From contig DLRJ01000072.1 in assembly GCA_002500485.1 (NCBI GenBank), positions 9,149 to 73,148 of the forward strand: a stretch of 64,000 nt of DNA, in the 5' to 3' direction. Under the pieces are notes generated by a model, which saw nothing but the letters and a program-made list of their open reading frames with translations, searched no databases and was not told the DNA's origin. Position numbers and translations under genes: made by a program. How positions within the stretch are numbered: the stretch's first letter is position 1; each line of letters starts with the position of its first letter. Below, piece after piece: positions 44,601 to 53,006 of the stretch. The stretch is from Dehalococcoidia bacterium UBA7891. Lineage in GTDB: Bacteria; Chloroflexota; Dehalococcoidia; Lucifugimonadales; UBA826.

Positions 44601-46060
44601 GATTGGACGCCGCCTATCAAGGAACCAATTTCATATGGGGTCGTTTCTTTAGATGATAGGTTACCAATGATTTTCCCTGAAAAACACACCAGTATTCGAT
44701 CTGAAAAATTTATTAATTCATTTATGTCTGAAGATGAAAATATTATGGTGGTTCCACTTTTTGAACGGTCTAAAAGTTCCTGCCAAATCCATTCCGCAGA
44801 TTCTATATCCAGTCCCCGAGTCGGGTGTTCCATCGATAAAACGGACAAGTTATCTGGCATGAGTGCTAGCAAAAGTCTTTGTTGGTTTCCCCCTGACAAA
44901 TCTTCGGGTTTTGAGGTAACAGTTCCTCGAATAGAGTATTCCTGCAATTTACATTCAGCTATTTGTCGAGATTCCTTCCAATCTATTGTTTTACGACTTT
45001 GGTTCCCGGTTAAGGCAAAATGTTCAGTTATCGTCAATCCCTGAATTAAACCTTCTCCTGCTCTATCTGCGGGAAGATAATGGAACCCGTTTTCCATGTA
45101 CCATTTATAAGAATGGTTCGTTATATTTTCCCCTTTGAAATACGTGCTACCCCTGTAAGTTTTTGTTAATCCTGTAATGTTTCTCAACAAAAGACGCTGG
45201 CCTGCACCTTCCAAGCCCGCTAATCCAATGATTTCGCCTTCAGAAAATTTACAATGGACCTCTTCGATGGTCGAGGTTTCCTCCTTTGCACAAATACCAT
45301 CCAAAATAAGTAAATCTTGACCTAGAACAGTTTGATTTTGCGGGAGAGATTGTGTGTAACCCCCAAACATAAGATTCACCAAATCTGAGGTAGGACAAGG
45401 TACAGTCAGAGTATCTATCAACACTCCTTTTCTCAGAACAGTTACTCGATCACAAATTGATTGAATTTCATCCAACTTGTGTGAAACAAAAATAACAGAC
45501 ATTCCGCTTGCAGCAAGTCGTTCGATAGTCTTGAATAAATTTTCCCGTTGGGCTTCTGAAATAGCCGTGGTGGGTTCGTCTAGAATCAATACTCGGGCGC
45601 CCATCCAGAGTAATCTAGCCATTTCCAATTGCTGTCTTTCTCCTATGGTTAGACTTGAAGCAACAGTGTCCGGGTCTAGATCAAATCCGTATTCTTGAGA
45701 TATTTTGTGTATATCATCACGTACAAGTTTCCTATCAAAATCACGGGATTTGGGTAAACCCGCGAGAAAATTATCCACAATTGAAAACGGAAGAAACACT
45801 AAGGGTTCTTGATGTAATATTCCAATCCCCGCCTCTATCGCATCTGTAGGAGACGACAGATCCAGGTATTCTCCATCAAGCTCAACTGTCCCTGCATCGC
45901 TTGTCAACGATCCGGAGATTATGTTTACTAAAGTAGATTTCCCTGCTCCATTTTCACCAAGCAATCCATGAATCTCACCTTGGCCTATATCGATAGATAT
46001 ATCGTTATTAGCTAAGACGGTTCCAAAACTTTTGCTTATATTGAGTAACTTCAAAGACAT
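44597..46060 (-). CDS. Nucleoside/sugar ABC transporter ATP-binding protein (YufO type)
   Basis: A 487-aa ATPase with two nucleotide-binding domains. Domain 1 has Walker A GENGAGKST, signature LTIGERQQLEMARLL and Walker B VLILDEPTTAIS. Domain 2 has GLEGAGQRL in place of Walker A, which is degenerate, signature LSGGNQQRLLLAL and a Walker B without the usual DEPT, SMEHPTRGLD. The asymmetry is common in this family. It lies 20 bases after the BMP binding-protein gene. Confidence 0.93.
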   Translation of the reverse strand: MSLKLLNISKSFGTVLANNDISIDIGQGEIHGLLGENGAGKSTLVNIISGSLTSDAGTVELDGEYLDLSSPTDAIEAGIGILHQEPLVFLPFSIVDNFLAGLPKSRDFDRKLVRDDIHKISQEYGFDLDPDTVASSLTIGERQQLEMARLLWMGARVLILDEPTTAISEAQRENLFKTIERLAASGMSVIFVSHKLDEIQSICDRVTVLRKGVLIDTLTVPCPTSDLVNLMFGGYTQSLPQNQTVLGQDLLILDGICAKEETSTIEEVHCKFSEGEIIGLAGLEGAGQRLLLRNITGLTKTYRGSTYFKGENITNHSYKWYMENGFHYLPADRAGEGLIQGLTITEHFALTGNQSRKTIDWKESRQIAECKLQEYSIRGTVTSKPEDLSGGNQQRLLLALMPDNLSVLSMEHPTRGLDIESAEWIWQELLDRSKSGTTIIFSSSDINELINFSDRILVCFSGKIIGNLSSKETTPYEIGSLIGGVQS

Positions 46061-46080
46061 GAAGTCTACCTAGTTTCTTT

Positions 46081-47277
46081 CTATTCAGTTGTTGATGCCC
46101 CTTCAATCCCTTCAAGCAACATAGGGAGATACCAAATCTCCTTATCGGTGGCTTCTTTACCATCAGCCAAAAAAGCTGATCCATCTTGATAATTTATAGG
46201 GCCCCTCCAAAGATTTAGCTCGTCTTTAGCCAATTTTTGTATGAATTCATCCAGGGATTTTGAATTATCTGCTGTTAAGCCCTCGCCTTTCATAAAGCCT
46301 ATAGCGCTGGAGTCATGATCATTGATATTATCCCAGTCTGGGCCCACCCAATCGAACGAAGTCTTGAAATTTCCGTCGATTACTGATTTAGCTATCTTGT
46401 GGTAAGAAGGTCCCCAATTGAAGTAAGGGACTCCCAAACATACCGCAGGTGCCTCCAAACATGCACCTTCATAGTCGTAAGGTACTGCCCATACTGTTTT
46501 CCCCGAAGCTGCTGCTTGACCAGCAACAACAATGGCTTCTGTAGTATCGATTCCTGAGATTACTACGTCTGATCCAGATGCAATGAAATCGTTTACCACA
46601 ACAGTTGGATCCTGGGTTACACCTGGAATATTGAACCAAAAACCTATCCAGGTCACTTTAAATTTCAAATCAGAAGCGCTTTTCCCTTTTACCGTTTCCC
46701 AGCAATGTTTTGCTCCTAAGTAGGTTGAGCTAACCAGTCGTCTCGTTTCCGCATTAATCAAAGGACCAAGATATGAAATATTACCAGTATCCGACTGAAG
46801 GGCAGCAGCACATCCTGCAATCATTTTCCCGTATTCCATCTTCCCCATCACGTTACCCAAACTTTTCAAATCACTACGATAATCCTCTCCATCTGACCAA
46901 GCTGTATCACCTGAAGCCCATATCATTGGAGTATCCGGATGGGCAGCTGCTGCCTCCAAAATCCCATCTTTCATATCGTCAGATGTTGCCAAAATTAGGT
47001 TAGCACCCTGCGAAATCATGTCCTCCACAATTTGAGGGACTGTAACATTGGGGGAATCAGCGGGGTTAACTTTGTCAATTGTGATAACTTCTCCACCTGT
47101 CTTACTAACAGCATACGAGGCACCTTCGAAGTGTGCTTGCGACCACCCGTGATCATTCTGTGGCCCAACCAGTATCAAACCCAATTTGAAGGAGTCGCTA
47201 TCAACACCGCCACTACTAGAACAGGCCCCTAAAGACAAAAGTAAGATCAATATTAGAGGCAACAATTTGAAACGCAT
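46081..47277 (-). CDS. BMP family substrate-binding lipoprotein (nucleoside importer)
   Basis: A 398-aa lipoprotein that captures nucleosides outside the membrane. The signal MRFKLLPLILILLLSLGAC ends at lipobox Cys19. The BMP fold begins FKLGLILVGPQNDHGWSQAHFEGASYAV, followed by TSDDMKDGILEAA and ISGIDTTEAIVVAGQAAASGKTVWAVPYDYEGAC. ATG 47277 has AAAGGAG upstream; an in-frame start at 47352 adds 25 residues before the signal. It heads the leftward importer operon. Confidence 0.92.
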   Translation of the reverse strand: MRFKLLPLILILLLSLGACSSSGGVDSDSFKLGLILVGPQNDHGWSQAHFEGASYAVSKTGGEVITIDKVNPADSPNVTVPQIVEDMISQGANLILATSDDMKDGILEAAAAHPDTPMIWASGDTAWSDGEDYRSDLKSLGNVMGKMEYGKMIAGCAAALQSDTGNISYLGPLINAETRRLVSSTYLGAKHCWETVKGKSASDLKFKVTWIGFWFNIPGVTQDPTVVVNDFIASGSDVVISGIDTTEAIVVAGQAAASGKTVWAVPYDYEGACLEAPAVCLGVPYFNWGPSYHKIAKSVIDGNFKTSFDWVGPDWDNINDHDSSAIGFMKGEGLTADNSKSLDEFIQKLAKDELNLWRGPINYQDGSAFLADGKEATDKEIWYLPMLLEGIEGASTTE

Positions 47278-47437
47278 AAGAGGTTCTCCTTTGAATTTAA
47301 CTCTTTTCGGGCGGTCATTTTTGACAAAATCGGCAAAACATCTCTTTGTCATTAATTATGCACACACAAGTCTATGCTTCAATTGGAGATAGTGGATATC
47401 GCAACTGTTAAACTTTTGTAAACTGTGAGCACATTTT

Positions 47438-48490
47438 CTAGAGGTATGGCATCACTTTTTCAGCGAACAATTTCATGGAATGCTGAACCACTTCAGTCGT
47501 ATTTCTACCCCTTCTGTTAAATTCCAATATACATTGATCCATTCCGGGAATTCTATCTTCTAGTTCCCTTAGACTCTCTATGCAACCTTCCGGGCTATCG
47601 TAAATGCAGTGTTCTAGTGCCGTTGCAAAATTCCAAGACCCCCAACCACCAGCACCTGATGAGAAGTCATGCCGACCACCTCCTATTGCTGAAGAATGCA
47701 CAGGAGGGCCATCGCCAATCACATCACTGTCAAGCCAATTTTTCCGCATCAAGTCATGGGCTTTTTCCTTACTCTCAGCCACAAAAAAAGAAACTACAAC
47801 ATGAAAAGGTTGCGGGTTACCATTTGCTGCACCTTCGTTTACATTGGCTTTGAAAGTTTTTATATGCGCTCCCAAGTTAGCTATCGATTGGCTTAAAGTT
47901 ATTCCAACCACACCCAACCCGTTTTGCGCAGCAAATTTGAAAGACCCATCACTATTTGCCGCCATCAAAAGTGGCGGGTAAGGGCCTTGAACTGGCTTTG
48001 GAAGAACTGGGACATCATTGAAATCCCAATAGTTTCCCTTGAAATTTAGTCTGCTCTCAGCCCAAGCATTTTTGAGGACATCAGAATATTCAGAAACCAT
48101 GGCTCTACTTTCGTCACCGTCTATTTCTGAAGATACTCCCATTACTTGACTAGACGGGCCACCCCATCTACCACCTATGCACAAGTCCAATCTACCTTTC
48201 GTCAAAATATCGCAAGTTGCCACCTCAGTAGCTAAATTTAATGGGTGGTGCATTGGAACCTGGGTCGCTAGAGTACCAAACCGAATCTTTGTTGTATGCT
48301 GAGCCGCCGCCGCCACCACCAATAAAGGTTCTGACATTGGCCTCGTCGGATAAAAAGGTGCTTCTGCCAACCAACCTTCAACAAAACCCAGGTTTTCAGC
48401 CAAAATCAACTCTTCAATGGTTTCCCAGTGTCGACGGCCCACATCCGATCCCTCATAGCCGGGAACTTGCCAAAATACTCCAAATTTCAA
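47438..48490 (-). CDS. LLM class flavin-dependent oxidoreductase
   Basis: A 350-aa luciferase-like flavin-dependent monooxygenase, the second in this window. The core is IEELILAENLGFVEGWLAEAPFY, TTKIRFGTLATQVPMHHPLNLATEVATCDILTKGRLDLCIGGRWGG and the C-terminal loop. The TTG start at 48490 is preceded by GGAGTGAGACAA. Together with the cupin gene, on the same strand 20 bases upstream, it may form a small catabolic unit. Substrate unknown. Confidence 0.92.
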   Translation of the reverse strand: MKFGVFWQVPGYEGSDVGRRHWETIEELILAENLGFVEGWLAEAPFYPTRPMSEPLLVVAAAAQHTTKIRFGTLATQVPMHHPLNLATEVATCDILTKGRLDLCIGGRWGGPSSQVMGVSSEIDGDESRAMVSEYSDVLKNAWAESRLNFKGNYWDFNDVPVLPKPVQGPYPPLLMAANSDGSFKFAAQNGLGVVGITLSQSIANLGAHIKTFKANVNEGAANGNPQPFHVVVSFFVAESKEKAHDLMRKNWLDSDVIGDGPPVHSSAIGGGRHDFSSGAGGWGSWNFATALEHCIYDSPEGCIESLRELEDRIPGMDQCILEFNRRGRNTTEVVQHSMKLFAEKVMPYL

Positions 48491-48509
48491 ATTGTCTCAC
48501 TCCTGGAAT

Positions 48510-48824
48510 TTATTCCACTGGTATGGCTATGGATACTCTGGTCCTATCCCCAACCGCCTTCGTCGTGTGACCTTGTCCCGTTAAATCTTCAGCAAGCATC
48601 ATATCTCCAGGGCCCAAGGTATACACAGATCCATCTCCTAGGCCTATTTCTACTTGACCTTCCAAGGTAACTATAAATTGCTTCTTTGGGGCCACATGCC
48701 AGTCAATGAAATTTCCAGGTTCATGCCACCGAAAAACAATACCTGTTGCTGGCAAATCAGCAGGCGGAGAATACTCCTCCATGTGGGACTGTCCGTCATC
48801 TCCGGTGAAAATTCTATAAAACAT
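48510..48824 (-). CDS. Cupin domain-containing protein
   Basis: A 104-aa single cupin barrel. The first motif is FRWHEPGNFIDWHVAPKKQFIVTLEGQVEIGLGDGSVY and the second LGPGDMMLAEDLTGQGHTTKAVGDRTR, with His residues for a metal. Probably a dioxygenase, isomerase or binding protein; the substrate cannot be assigned. GGGGGTAAGA precedes the ATG. Confidence 0.88.
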   Translation of the reverse strand: MFYRIFTGDDGQSHMEEYSPPADLPATGIVFRWHEPGNFIDWHVAPKKQFIVTLEGQVEIGLGDGSVYTLGPGDMMLAEDLTGQGHTTKAVGDRTRVSIAIPVE

Positions 48825-48942
48825 TCTTACCCCCTAATACTAGAAGTTTCTTTGTTTACACCAAATATCTTTTCGTAATTGATCATCAAGGATACAGAGC
48901 ATCCAACGAATAACAACATACCGCTCCTGGTGAAATTTAATT

Positions 48943-49173
48943 TTATGGGCGTATATCTAGCTTCCATTCACCTGATGTAGATGAAGGGGATATTTTGCAC
49001 TTAATCTTTTTTTCCAACGATTTTGGGAGGGCGTAGGTACCAACCATGTGCGAAGAGGTTAAAAAGGTGGTTCCAACTCCATATTGAGCCTCATTTATCG
49101 CTTCATCAACACGAGCTATTTGTTCTGGAATTGATAAATTCGTCATATCTACAGTTTCTTGAGGTTTCCCCAT
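48943..49173 (-). CDS. Small hypothetical protein downstream of the YeeE/YedE gene
   Basis: A 76-aa soluble protein, unrecognised. It contains TNLSIPEQIARVDEAINEAQYGVGTTFLTSSHMVGTYALPKSLEKKIKC, with one Cys and no membrane helix. The ATG at 49173 lies one base after the stop of the transporter gene, so translation is likely coupled; an in-frame start at 49203 would overlap its end. It may be an accessory of the transporter. Confidence in the start is moderate. Confidence 0.6.
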   Translation of the reverse strand: MGKPQETVDMTNLSIPEQIARVDEAINEAQYGVGTTFLTSSHMVGTYALPKSLEKKIKCKISPSSTSGEWKLDIRP

Positions 49174-49174
49174 T

Positions 49175-50419
49175 TTAGGGAAACCTTTTGATCCACTGGA
49201 CACCCAGGTAGGCTCCTAAAGCTAGCCCTACGGCATATACCCATCCATTGAGTGCTAGAGAGGGAACAGCCGAAAAGAAAGCCCCCAATGTGCAACCTAA
49301 CCCAAGCCCAGCACCATATCCCATAATCACCCCCCCCACTATCGATTGCACATATCTAACCGGAGTTTGTGGAATTCTCAATTTGAACTCACGGGCAAAT
49401 ACAGCTGATGCCAACGCTCCGGCGACAATACCAAAATTCAGGAAAAATCCGCCGGTGAGCCAAGATCCTTCTGCCACTGTCATAGCACATGCCCCTAAAC
49501 CCTCCATACCCTTCAAATGTAGTTCTTGCAGTCCCAGGTTAGTACTCAAAGATGTCGTCCACCGGGATATTTCTCCGACAACCCCTAAAGGCCTAAACCT
49601 GACAAACAATAATATATTGATTATTCCTAGGGCTATCCCACCTATAATCGGACTCCATTCCTTCCTAAAAATGTTCCTCAAATACCCTGTTATTTCTGAA
49701 GTTGTATTAGCAGGATTGTTTTCTTGAGATTTTCTTTTTATTTCTGGCATAATGAATCCCGCGGTAGCCCTTCTTTCCCTCCAAACAGCAAGATAAAGTA
49801 AGGCTGCCAGAAGGAAAGTGGTGACCACCAGAGCGCCTGTATAGGAGATTTCAGCCGGCATCCAAATCTGTGCTTCAGAAGAAATCAAATTGTCCCACCA
49901 CCAATTCCAGGAATTATTAAGCAGGAAGAGACCCACCATAACTCCCCCTATGGCAAGCCAAGACCCCACATAACCTTCTCCCATCCTATATAGGGATCCT
50001 GACACACATCCTCCTGCCAAAACCATACCGATCCCAAATAAGGTGCCTGCAATTAAAGTAGACAATCCCACAGGCAACACATTGGCATCTGACGGGGGGA
50101 CTCCAAATCCTGGGTTTGGCGACACCGTGCTCATCACCATTACAAACCCTACGGTGCAAACAGCAAGACCAACCAAAACCCCCTTTAATATTCGAGTTTG
50201 TCCCAGAAGGAAAAAATCTCTAAAGGCCGATGTGAAACAAAATCGACTTCTTTGCACAGTTATACCAAAGGCAATACCAGCTAACCAAAAAACAGCCTCC
50301 CCATGAGTACCGGCATAGATTGTGTACCCAAGAATTAATAACAAAACCCCCGACACGACAAGGGCCCAAAAAGTATTTTTATCTATCTTCCCTTTTCTTG
50401 ACGCTGTAGCTATCTGCAT
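49175..50419 (-). CDS. YeeE/YedE family transporter (thiosulfate or selenium-related)
   Basis: A 414-aa integral membrane protein with about 10-12 transmembrane segments, related to the TsuA thiosulfate transporter and YedE putative selenium transporters. Three conserved cysteine motifs are visible: SRFCFTSAFRD, AGGCVSGSLYRMGEG and LGLGCTLGAFFSAVPSLALNGW. TusA-like and rhodanese genes sit just across the divergent intergenic region, supporting a sulfur/selenium uptake role. Sequence alone cannot distinguish thiosulfate from selenium compounds. Confidence 0.9.
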   Translation of the reverse strand: MQIATASRKGKIDKNTFWALVVSGVLLLILGYTIYAGTHGEAVFWLAGIAFGITVQRSRFCFTSAFRDFFLLGQTRILKGVLVGLAVCTVGFVMVMSTVSPNPGFGVPPSDANVLPVGLSTLIAGTLFGIGMVLAGGCVSGSLYRMGEGYVGSWLAIGGVMVGLFLLNNSWNWWWDNLISSEAQIWMPAEISYTGALVVTTFLLAALLYLAVWRERRATAGFIMPEIKRKSQENNPANTTSEITGYLRNIFRKEWSPIIGGIALGIINILLFVRFRPLGVVGEISRWTTSLSTNLGLQELHLKGMEGLGACAMTVAEGSWLTGGFFLNFGIVAGALASAVFAREFKLRIPQTPVRYVQSIVGGVIMGYGAGLGLGCTLGAFFSAVPSLALNGWVYAVGLALGAYLGVQWIKRFP

Positions 50420-50600
50420 AAATTCCTACTGCTATTTCTTGCTGATGCTATGTCTCCCTGTTGGCATTTAAATTAAACGAAGGCGCATCTCAACCAGCGT
50501 ATCCAACAAGCACAATTTATATAGACTAACTAAGTACCCCCATATACTACATAAATTTTTTCTTATGAATAGTGCAACCCAGCAGATCATTAAGTTTAAT

Positions 50601-50629
50601 TTGACATAAAAGGTACTATTCGGTAACTT
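50601..50629 (+). promoter_or_regulatory. Promoter of a candidate leader RNA or sRNA
   Basis: TTGACA (50601-50606) is followed, after 17 bases, by TAACTT (50624-50629). The -35 is perfect and the -10 is weak. It would start transcription near 50636, ahead of a structured RNA that ends at a strong terminator before the TusA-like gene. Confidence 0.45.
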
Positions 50630-50635
50630 TATAGC

Positions 50636-50807
50636 CTCATGATAACTAATAGAAAATACGGCTTACTCAAGCAGACTATGTGCCTCGTGAGTGCATACCG
50701 TCTTGCAGGTAAGTGTTCTTGTATGAATTAACAAGGGGTATTTTTCTAGTCGCTTAATGGCGAATAAACATAACCCCGTCCGCATTGGCTGGACGGGGTT
50801 TTTTTTT
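50636..50807 (+). ncRNA. Candidate structured RNA upstream of tusA (riboswitch, attenuator or sRNA)
   Basis: The 415-base gap between the divergent YeeE/YedE and TusA genes holds no ORF but three stems and a terminator. Stem A is long: CTTAC/GTAAG (50662-50666/50709-50713), AGAC/GTCT (50673-50676/50700-50703) and TATGTGC/GTGCATA (50677-50683/50691-50697). Stem B is CTTGT/ACAAG (50718-50722/50731-50735). Stem C is TCGC/GCGA (50750-50753/50760-50763). It does not match known T-box, SRP, 6S, tmRNA or RNase P cores by eye. Confidence 0.5.
50772..50807 (+). terminator. Intrinsic terminator before the TusA-like gene
   Basis: AACCCCGTCC (50772-50781) pairs perfectly with GGACGGGGTT (50791-50800), followed by a run of T residues. 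It lies only 27 bases ahead of the tusA start and its upstream transcript carries no protein gene. It would either end a small RNA or act as a conditional attenuator for tusA. Confidence 0.93.
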
Positions 50808-50834
50808 GAATAAACACAAAGGAGTTTTCGAAAA

Positions 50835-51077
50835 ATGCCAAATGACTCAAATCCAATTTTGCTGGACGTAAGAGGTGAAATATGCCCTTATCCAATGCTC
50901 AGAACGAATAAGGAACTAGATAATTCGAAACAACCGCTGACAGCTTTGGATGTACTAACTGATCACCCACCAGCACTGTCCACTATACCTCCTGAAGCCA
51001 TGAAACGAGGGTATGGGTGCGAAATTGAAGAGATGGAAGCCGGTGAATGGAAAATTCGTTTATTTAAACCAGAGTAG
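50835..51077 (+). CDS. TusA/SirA-family sulfurtransferase
   Basis: An 80-aa small sulfur (or selenium) carrier protein. The active site is the CPYPM motif with Cys17 in LDVRGEICPYPMLRTNKEL. The C-terminal strand KRGYGCEIEEMEAGEWKIRLF is typical. GGAG lies 11 bases upstream. It sits on its own terminator boundary and precedes a rhodanese, with a YeeE/YedE transporter gene divergent. Related to YeeD/YedF partners of such transporters. Confidence 0.88.
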   Translation: MPNDSNPILLDVRGEICPYPMLRTNKELDNSKQPLTALDVLTDHPPALSTIPPEAMKRGYGCEIEEMEAGEWKIRLFKPE

Positions 51078-51113
51078 AGATATCTACATAAAAAACGTTA
51101 CAGGAGCACAGAT

Positions 51114-52058
51114 ATGCTGATACACCGATTGACCAAAATGGGTTTTGGAATGCTAGTAGGAGCGCTAATTTTAGGCGTCCTAAGTGCCTGCTCAAGCACT
51201 TCCGGTGTGTCTGAAGACACATCATTGGATAGTAGAGGTTACTCATCCACAGAGCGACTGGTGTCAACAAAATGGGTCGCAGATAATCTCGACAACAAAA
51301 ATGTAAAGGTTATTGATATCAGAAAAGCTGAAGACTATGACGCTGGACACATTCCTGGTGCCTTAAACTACTCTTCCAAAGAACTCCAGGTTGAATCTGG
51401 AGGGGTGAAAGGTTTAATCCCACCATCAACAGATATTTCGAATAAACTTAGTTCTTTAGGTATAAAAAGTGACGACACCATAATCATCTATGACGGCATA
51501 AAAAATCTCTGGTCAACAAGGTTTTTGTGGACACTGGATGTATACGGTCATGATGACGCAAGGATGATGGACGGTTCCTTTGGTTTGTGGGAAAAAGAAA
51601 ACAGGAAAATTACCGCCGATGCTACTCCAGCAAAGACCTCTACCTATAAATTCACAGGTACGGCCAATAGTGAACTGGTCACAAGTATAGAGACAGTACT
51701 GGGTTCCTTAGATGATTCCTCCTCGGTAGTCCTAGACACCAGAGGGGCAGAGGAATTTGCAGGACGTGATGTAAGGGCCAGTAGAGGGGGCCATATTCCA
51801 GGTTCCATACATGTTGAATGGGTGAACAACGTTGATGAAGATGGTAGATTTCTACCTGCCTCAGATTTAAAAGAATTGTATGCATCTGCGTACATAACGG
51901 ACGAGTTAGGCGATATTTATACCTTATGCCAAACGGCAGTCAGGGCAACCCACAGCTGGTATGTACTGGCTGATCTACTTGGCTTTGATAATGTATCCGT
52001 CTATGATGGGTCTTGGACTGAATGGGGTAACAGAGAAGATACACCTATCGACTCCTAG
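51114..52058 (+). CDS. Two-domain rhodanese-like sulfurtransferase, lipoprotein
   Basis: A 314-aa lipoprotein thiosulfate or mercaptopyruvate sulfurtransferase. The signal ends in LSAC, with lipid Cys26. Domain 1 (about 45-150) has VIDIRKAEDYDAGHIPGALNYS and an Asp (IIYDGIKNLWSTRF) where the catalytic Cys would be. Domain 2 (about 170-310) has GGHIPGSIHVEWVN and the active loop YTLCQTAVRAT, catalytic Cys about 272. Inactive domain 1 is normal for the family. Likely works on thiosulfate delivered outside the membrane, feeding the YeeE/TusA neighbours. Confidence 0.9.
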   Translation: MLIHRLTKMGFGMLVGALILGVLSACSSTSGVSEDTSLDSRGYSSTERLVSTKWVADNLDNKNVKVIDIRKAEDYDAGHIPGALNYSSKELQVESGGVKGLIPPSTDISNKLSSLGIKSDDTIIIYDGIKNLWSTRFLWTLDVYGHDDARMMDGSFGLWEKENRKITADATPAKTSTYKFTGTANSELVTSIETVLGSLDDSSSVVLDTRGAEEFAGRDVRASRGGHIPGSIHVEWVNNVDEDGRFLPASDLKELYASAYITDELGDIYTLCQTAVRATHSWYVLADLLGFDNVSVYDGSWTEWGNREDTPIDS

Positions 52059-52093
52059 ATCAGACTAGGATTCTACTAGGACAACAGTAAAGC

Positions 52094-52141
52094 ACTGCTC
52101 ATGTTGCTCATCAACCCAAATGAATAACATGGGCAGTTTTC
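52094..52141 (+). terminator. Intrinsic terminator after the rhodanese gene
   Basis: ACTGCTCATGTT (52094-52105) pairs with AACATGGGCAGT (52126-52137), eleven Watson-Crick pairs and one G-T, followed by TTTTC. It ends the tusA-rhodanese transcript. Confidence 0.8.
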
Positions 52142-52186
52142 AATTTCGCACGATACCCAATAATAAGAATTAATAGGAGCATCAGT

Positions 52187-52975
52187 ATGGGAACTTTAGA
52201 TGGCAGGGTAGCTTTAGTAACGGGATCAAGCCGAGGAATTGGAGAATACATGGCTCTCCATTTTGCAAAAGCTGGAGCCAAAGTGGCGATTGCTGCTCGG
52301 ACTACTGAAGTAACCGATAAAAGACTCCCGGGCACCATTTATTCGGTGGCAGAATCAATCAATAAAGATGGCGGTGAGGCAATTGGAGTCCAAATGAATA
52401 TGAGAGACCCTGAAAGTATCACAGCCGGGGTCGATGAAACGGTGGAAAAACTCGGGGGACTCGATATAGTAGTCAACAATGCCGCGATATTGGTTCCTGG
52501 ATCGCTCGAAACCGTCCAAGACAGGCACATCGATTTAATATGGCAAATAGATTTACGCGGACCATTAATCCTGATGAAACGTGCCCTGCCCCACCTGAAA
52601 TCGGCAGGTGCGGGAGATTTCATAAATGTATCTTCAGTCGCTGGCGTTTTCCCAGGACCAGGACCTTATGAGGACACCCCTTCTAGAAGAGACGGGAGTT
52701 TTTATGGAATGATAAAAGCTGGGTTAGAGCGATTTTCACAGGGGCTTGCCAAAGAGTTGCAAGGAGACAAAATTAAAGTGAATGTACTTTCCCCTCAAGG
52801 TCGTATTAAAACCCCAGGAAATATATGGGCCGAAAACGATCCGGAAAACCCATCCCTTGAATTTGAAGCTGCTGATGAAATGGGCAAAGCGGGTGTATGG
52901 ATATGCGAACAACCTAACACCTATACTGGCCATATCCTTTTTGATCAAGATGTTTGTAAAGAGCAAAATTTGTAG
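52187..52975 (+). CDS. Short-chain dehydrogenase/reductase
   Basis: A 262-aa SDR of the classical type. The cofactor motif is TGSSRGIGEYMALHF, NNAA is present, and the catalytic residues are Ser in FINVSSVAG and Tyr-Lys in FYGMIKAGLERFSQGL. The C-terminus VCKEQNL is short. AATAGGAGCATCAGT precedes the ATG. It resembles mammalian-type DHRS-like SDRs with an R in AARTTEV after beta-2, which favours NADP. Substrate unknown. Confidence 0.9.
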   Translation: MGTLDGRVALVTGSSRGIGEYMALHFAKAGAKVAIAARTTEVTDKRLPGTIYSVAESINKDGGEAIGVQMNMRDPESITAGVDETVEKLGGLDIVVNNAAILVPGSLETVQDRHIDLIWQIDLRGPLILMKRALPHLKSAGAGDFINVSSVAGVFPGPGPYEDTPSRRDGSFYGMIKAGLERFSQGLAKELQGDKIKVNVLSPQGRIKTPGNIWAENDPENPSLEFEAADEMGKAGVWICEQPNTYTGHILFDQDVCKEQNL

Positions 52976-53006
52976 TAAGGAAACAGATAGCCATTCCAAT
53001 ATAACT

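Noticed and set aside
50636..50807. Assigning the candidate RNA to 6S, SRP RNA, tmRNA or a T-box
   Set aside because: No 6S-like long closing stem, no SRP GGAAGGAAGCAGC-type tip, no tRNA-like ends and no GGTGGTACCGCG; left unclassified.
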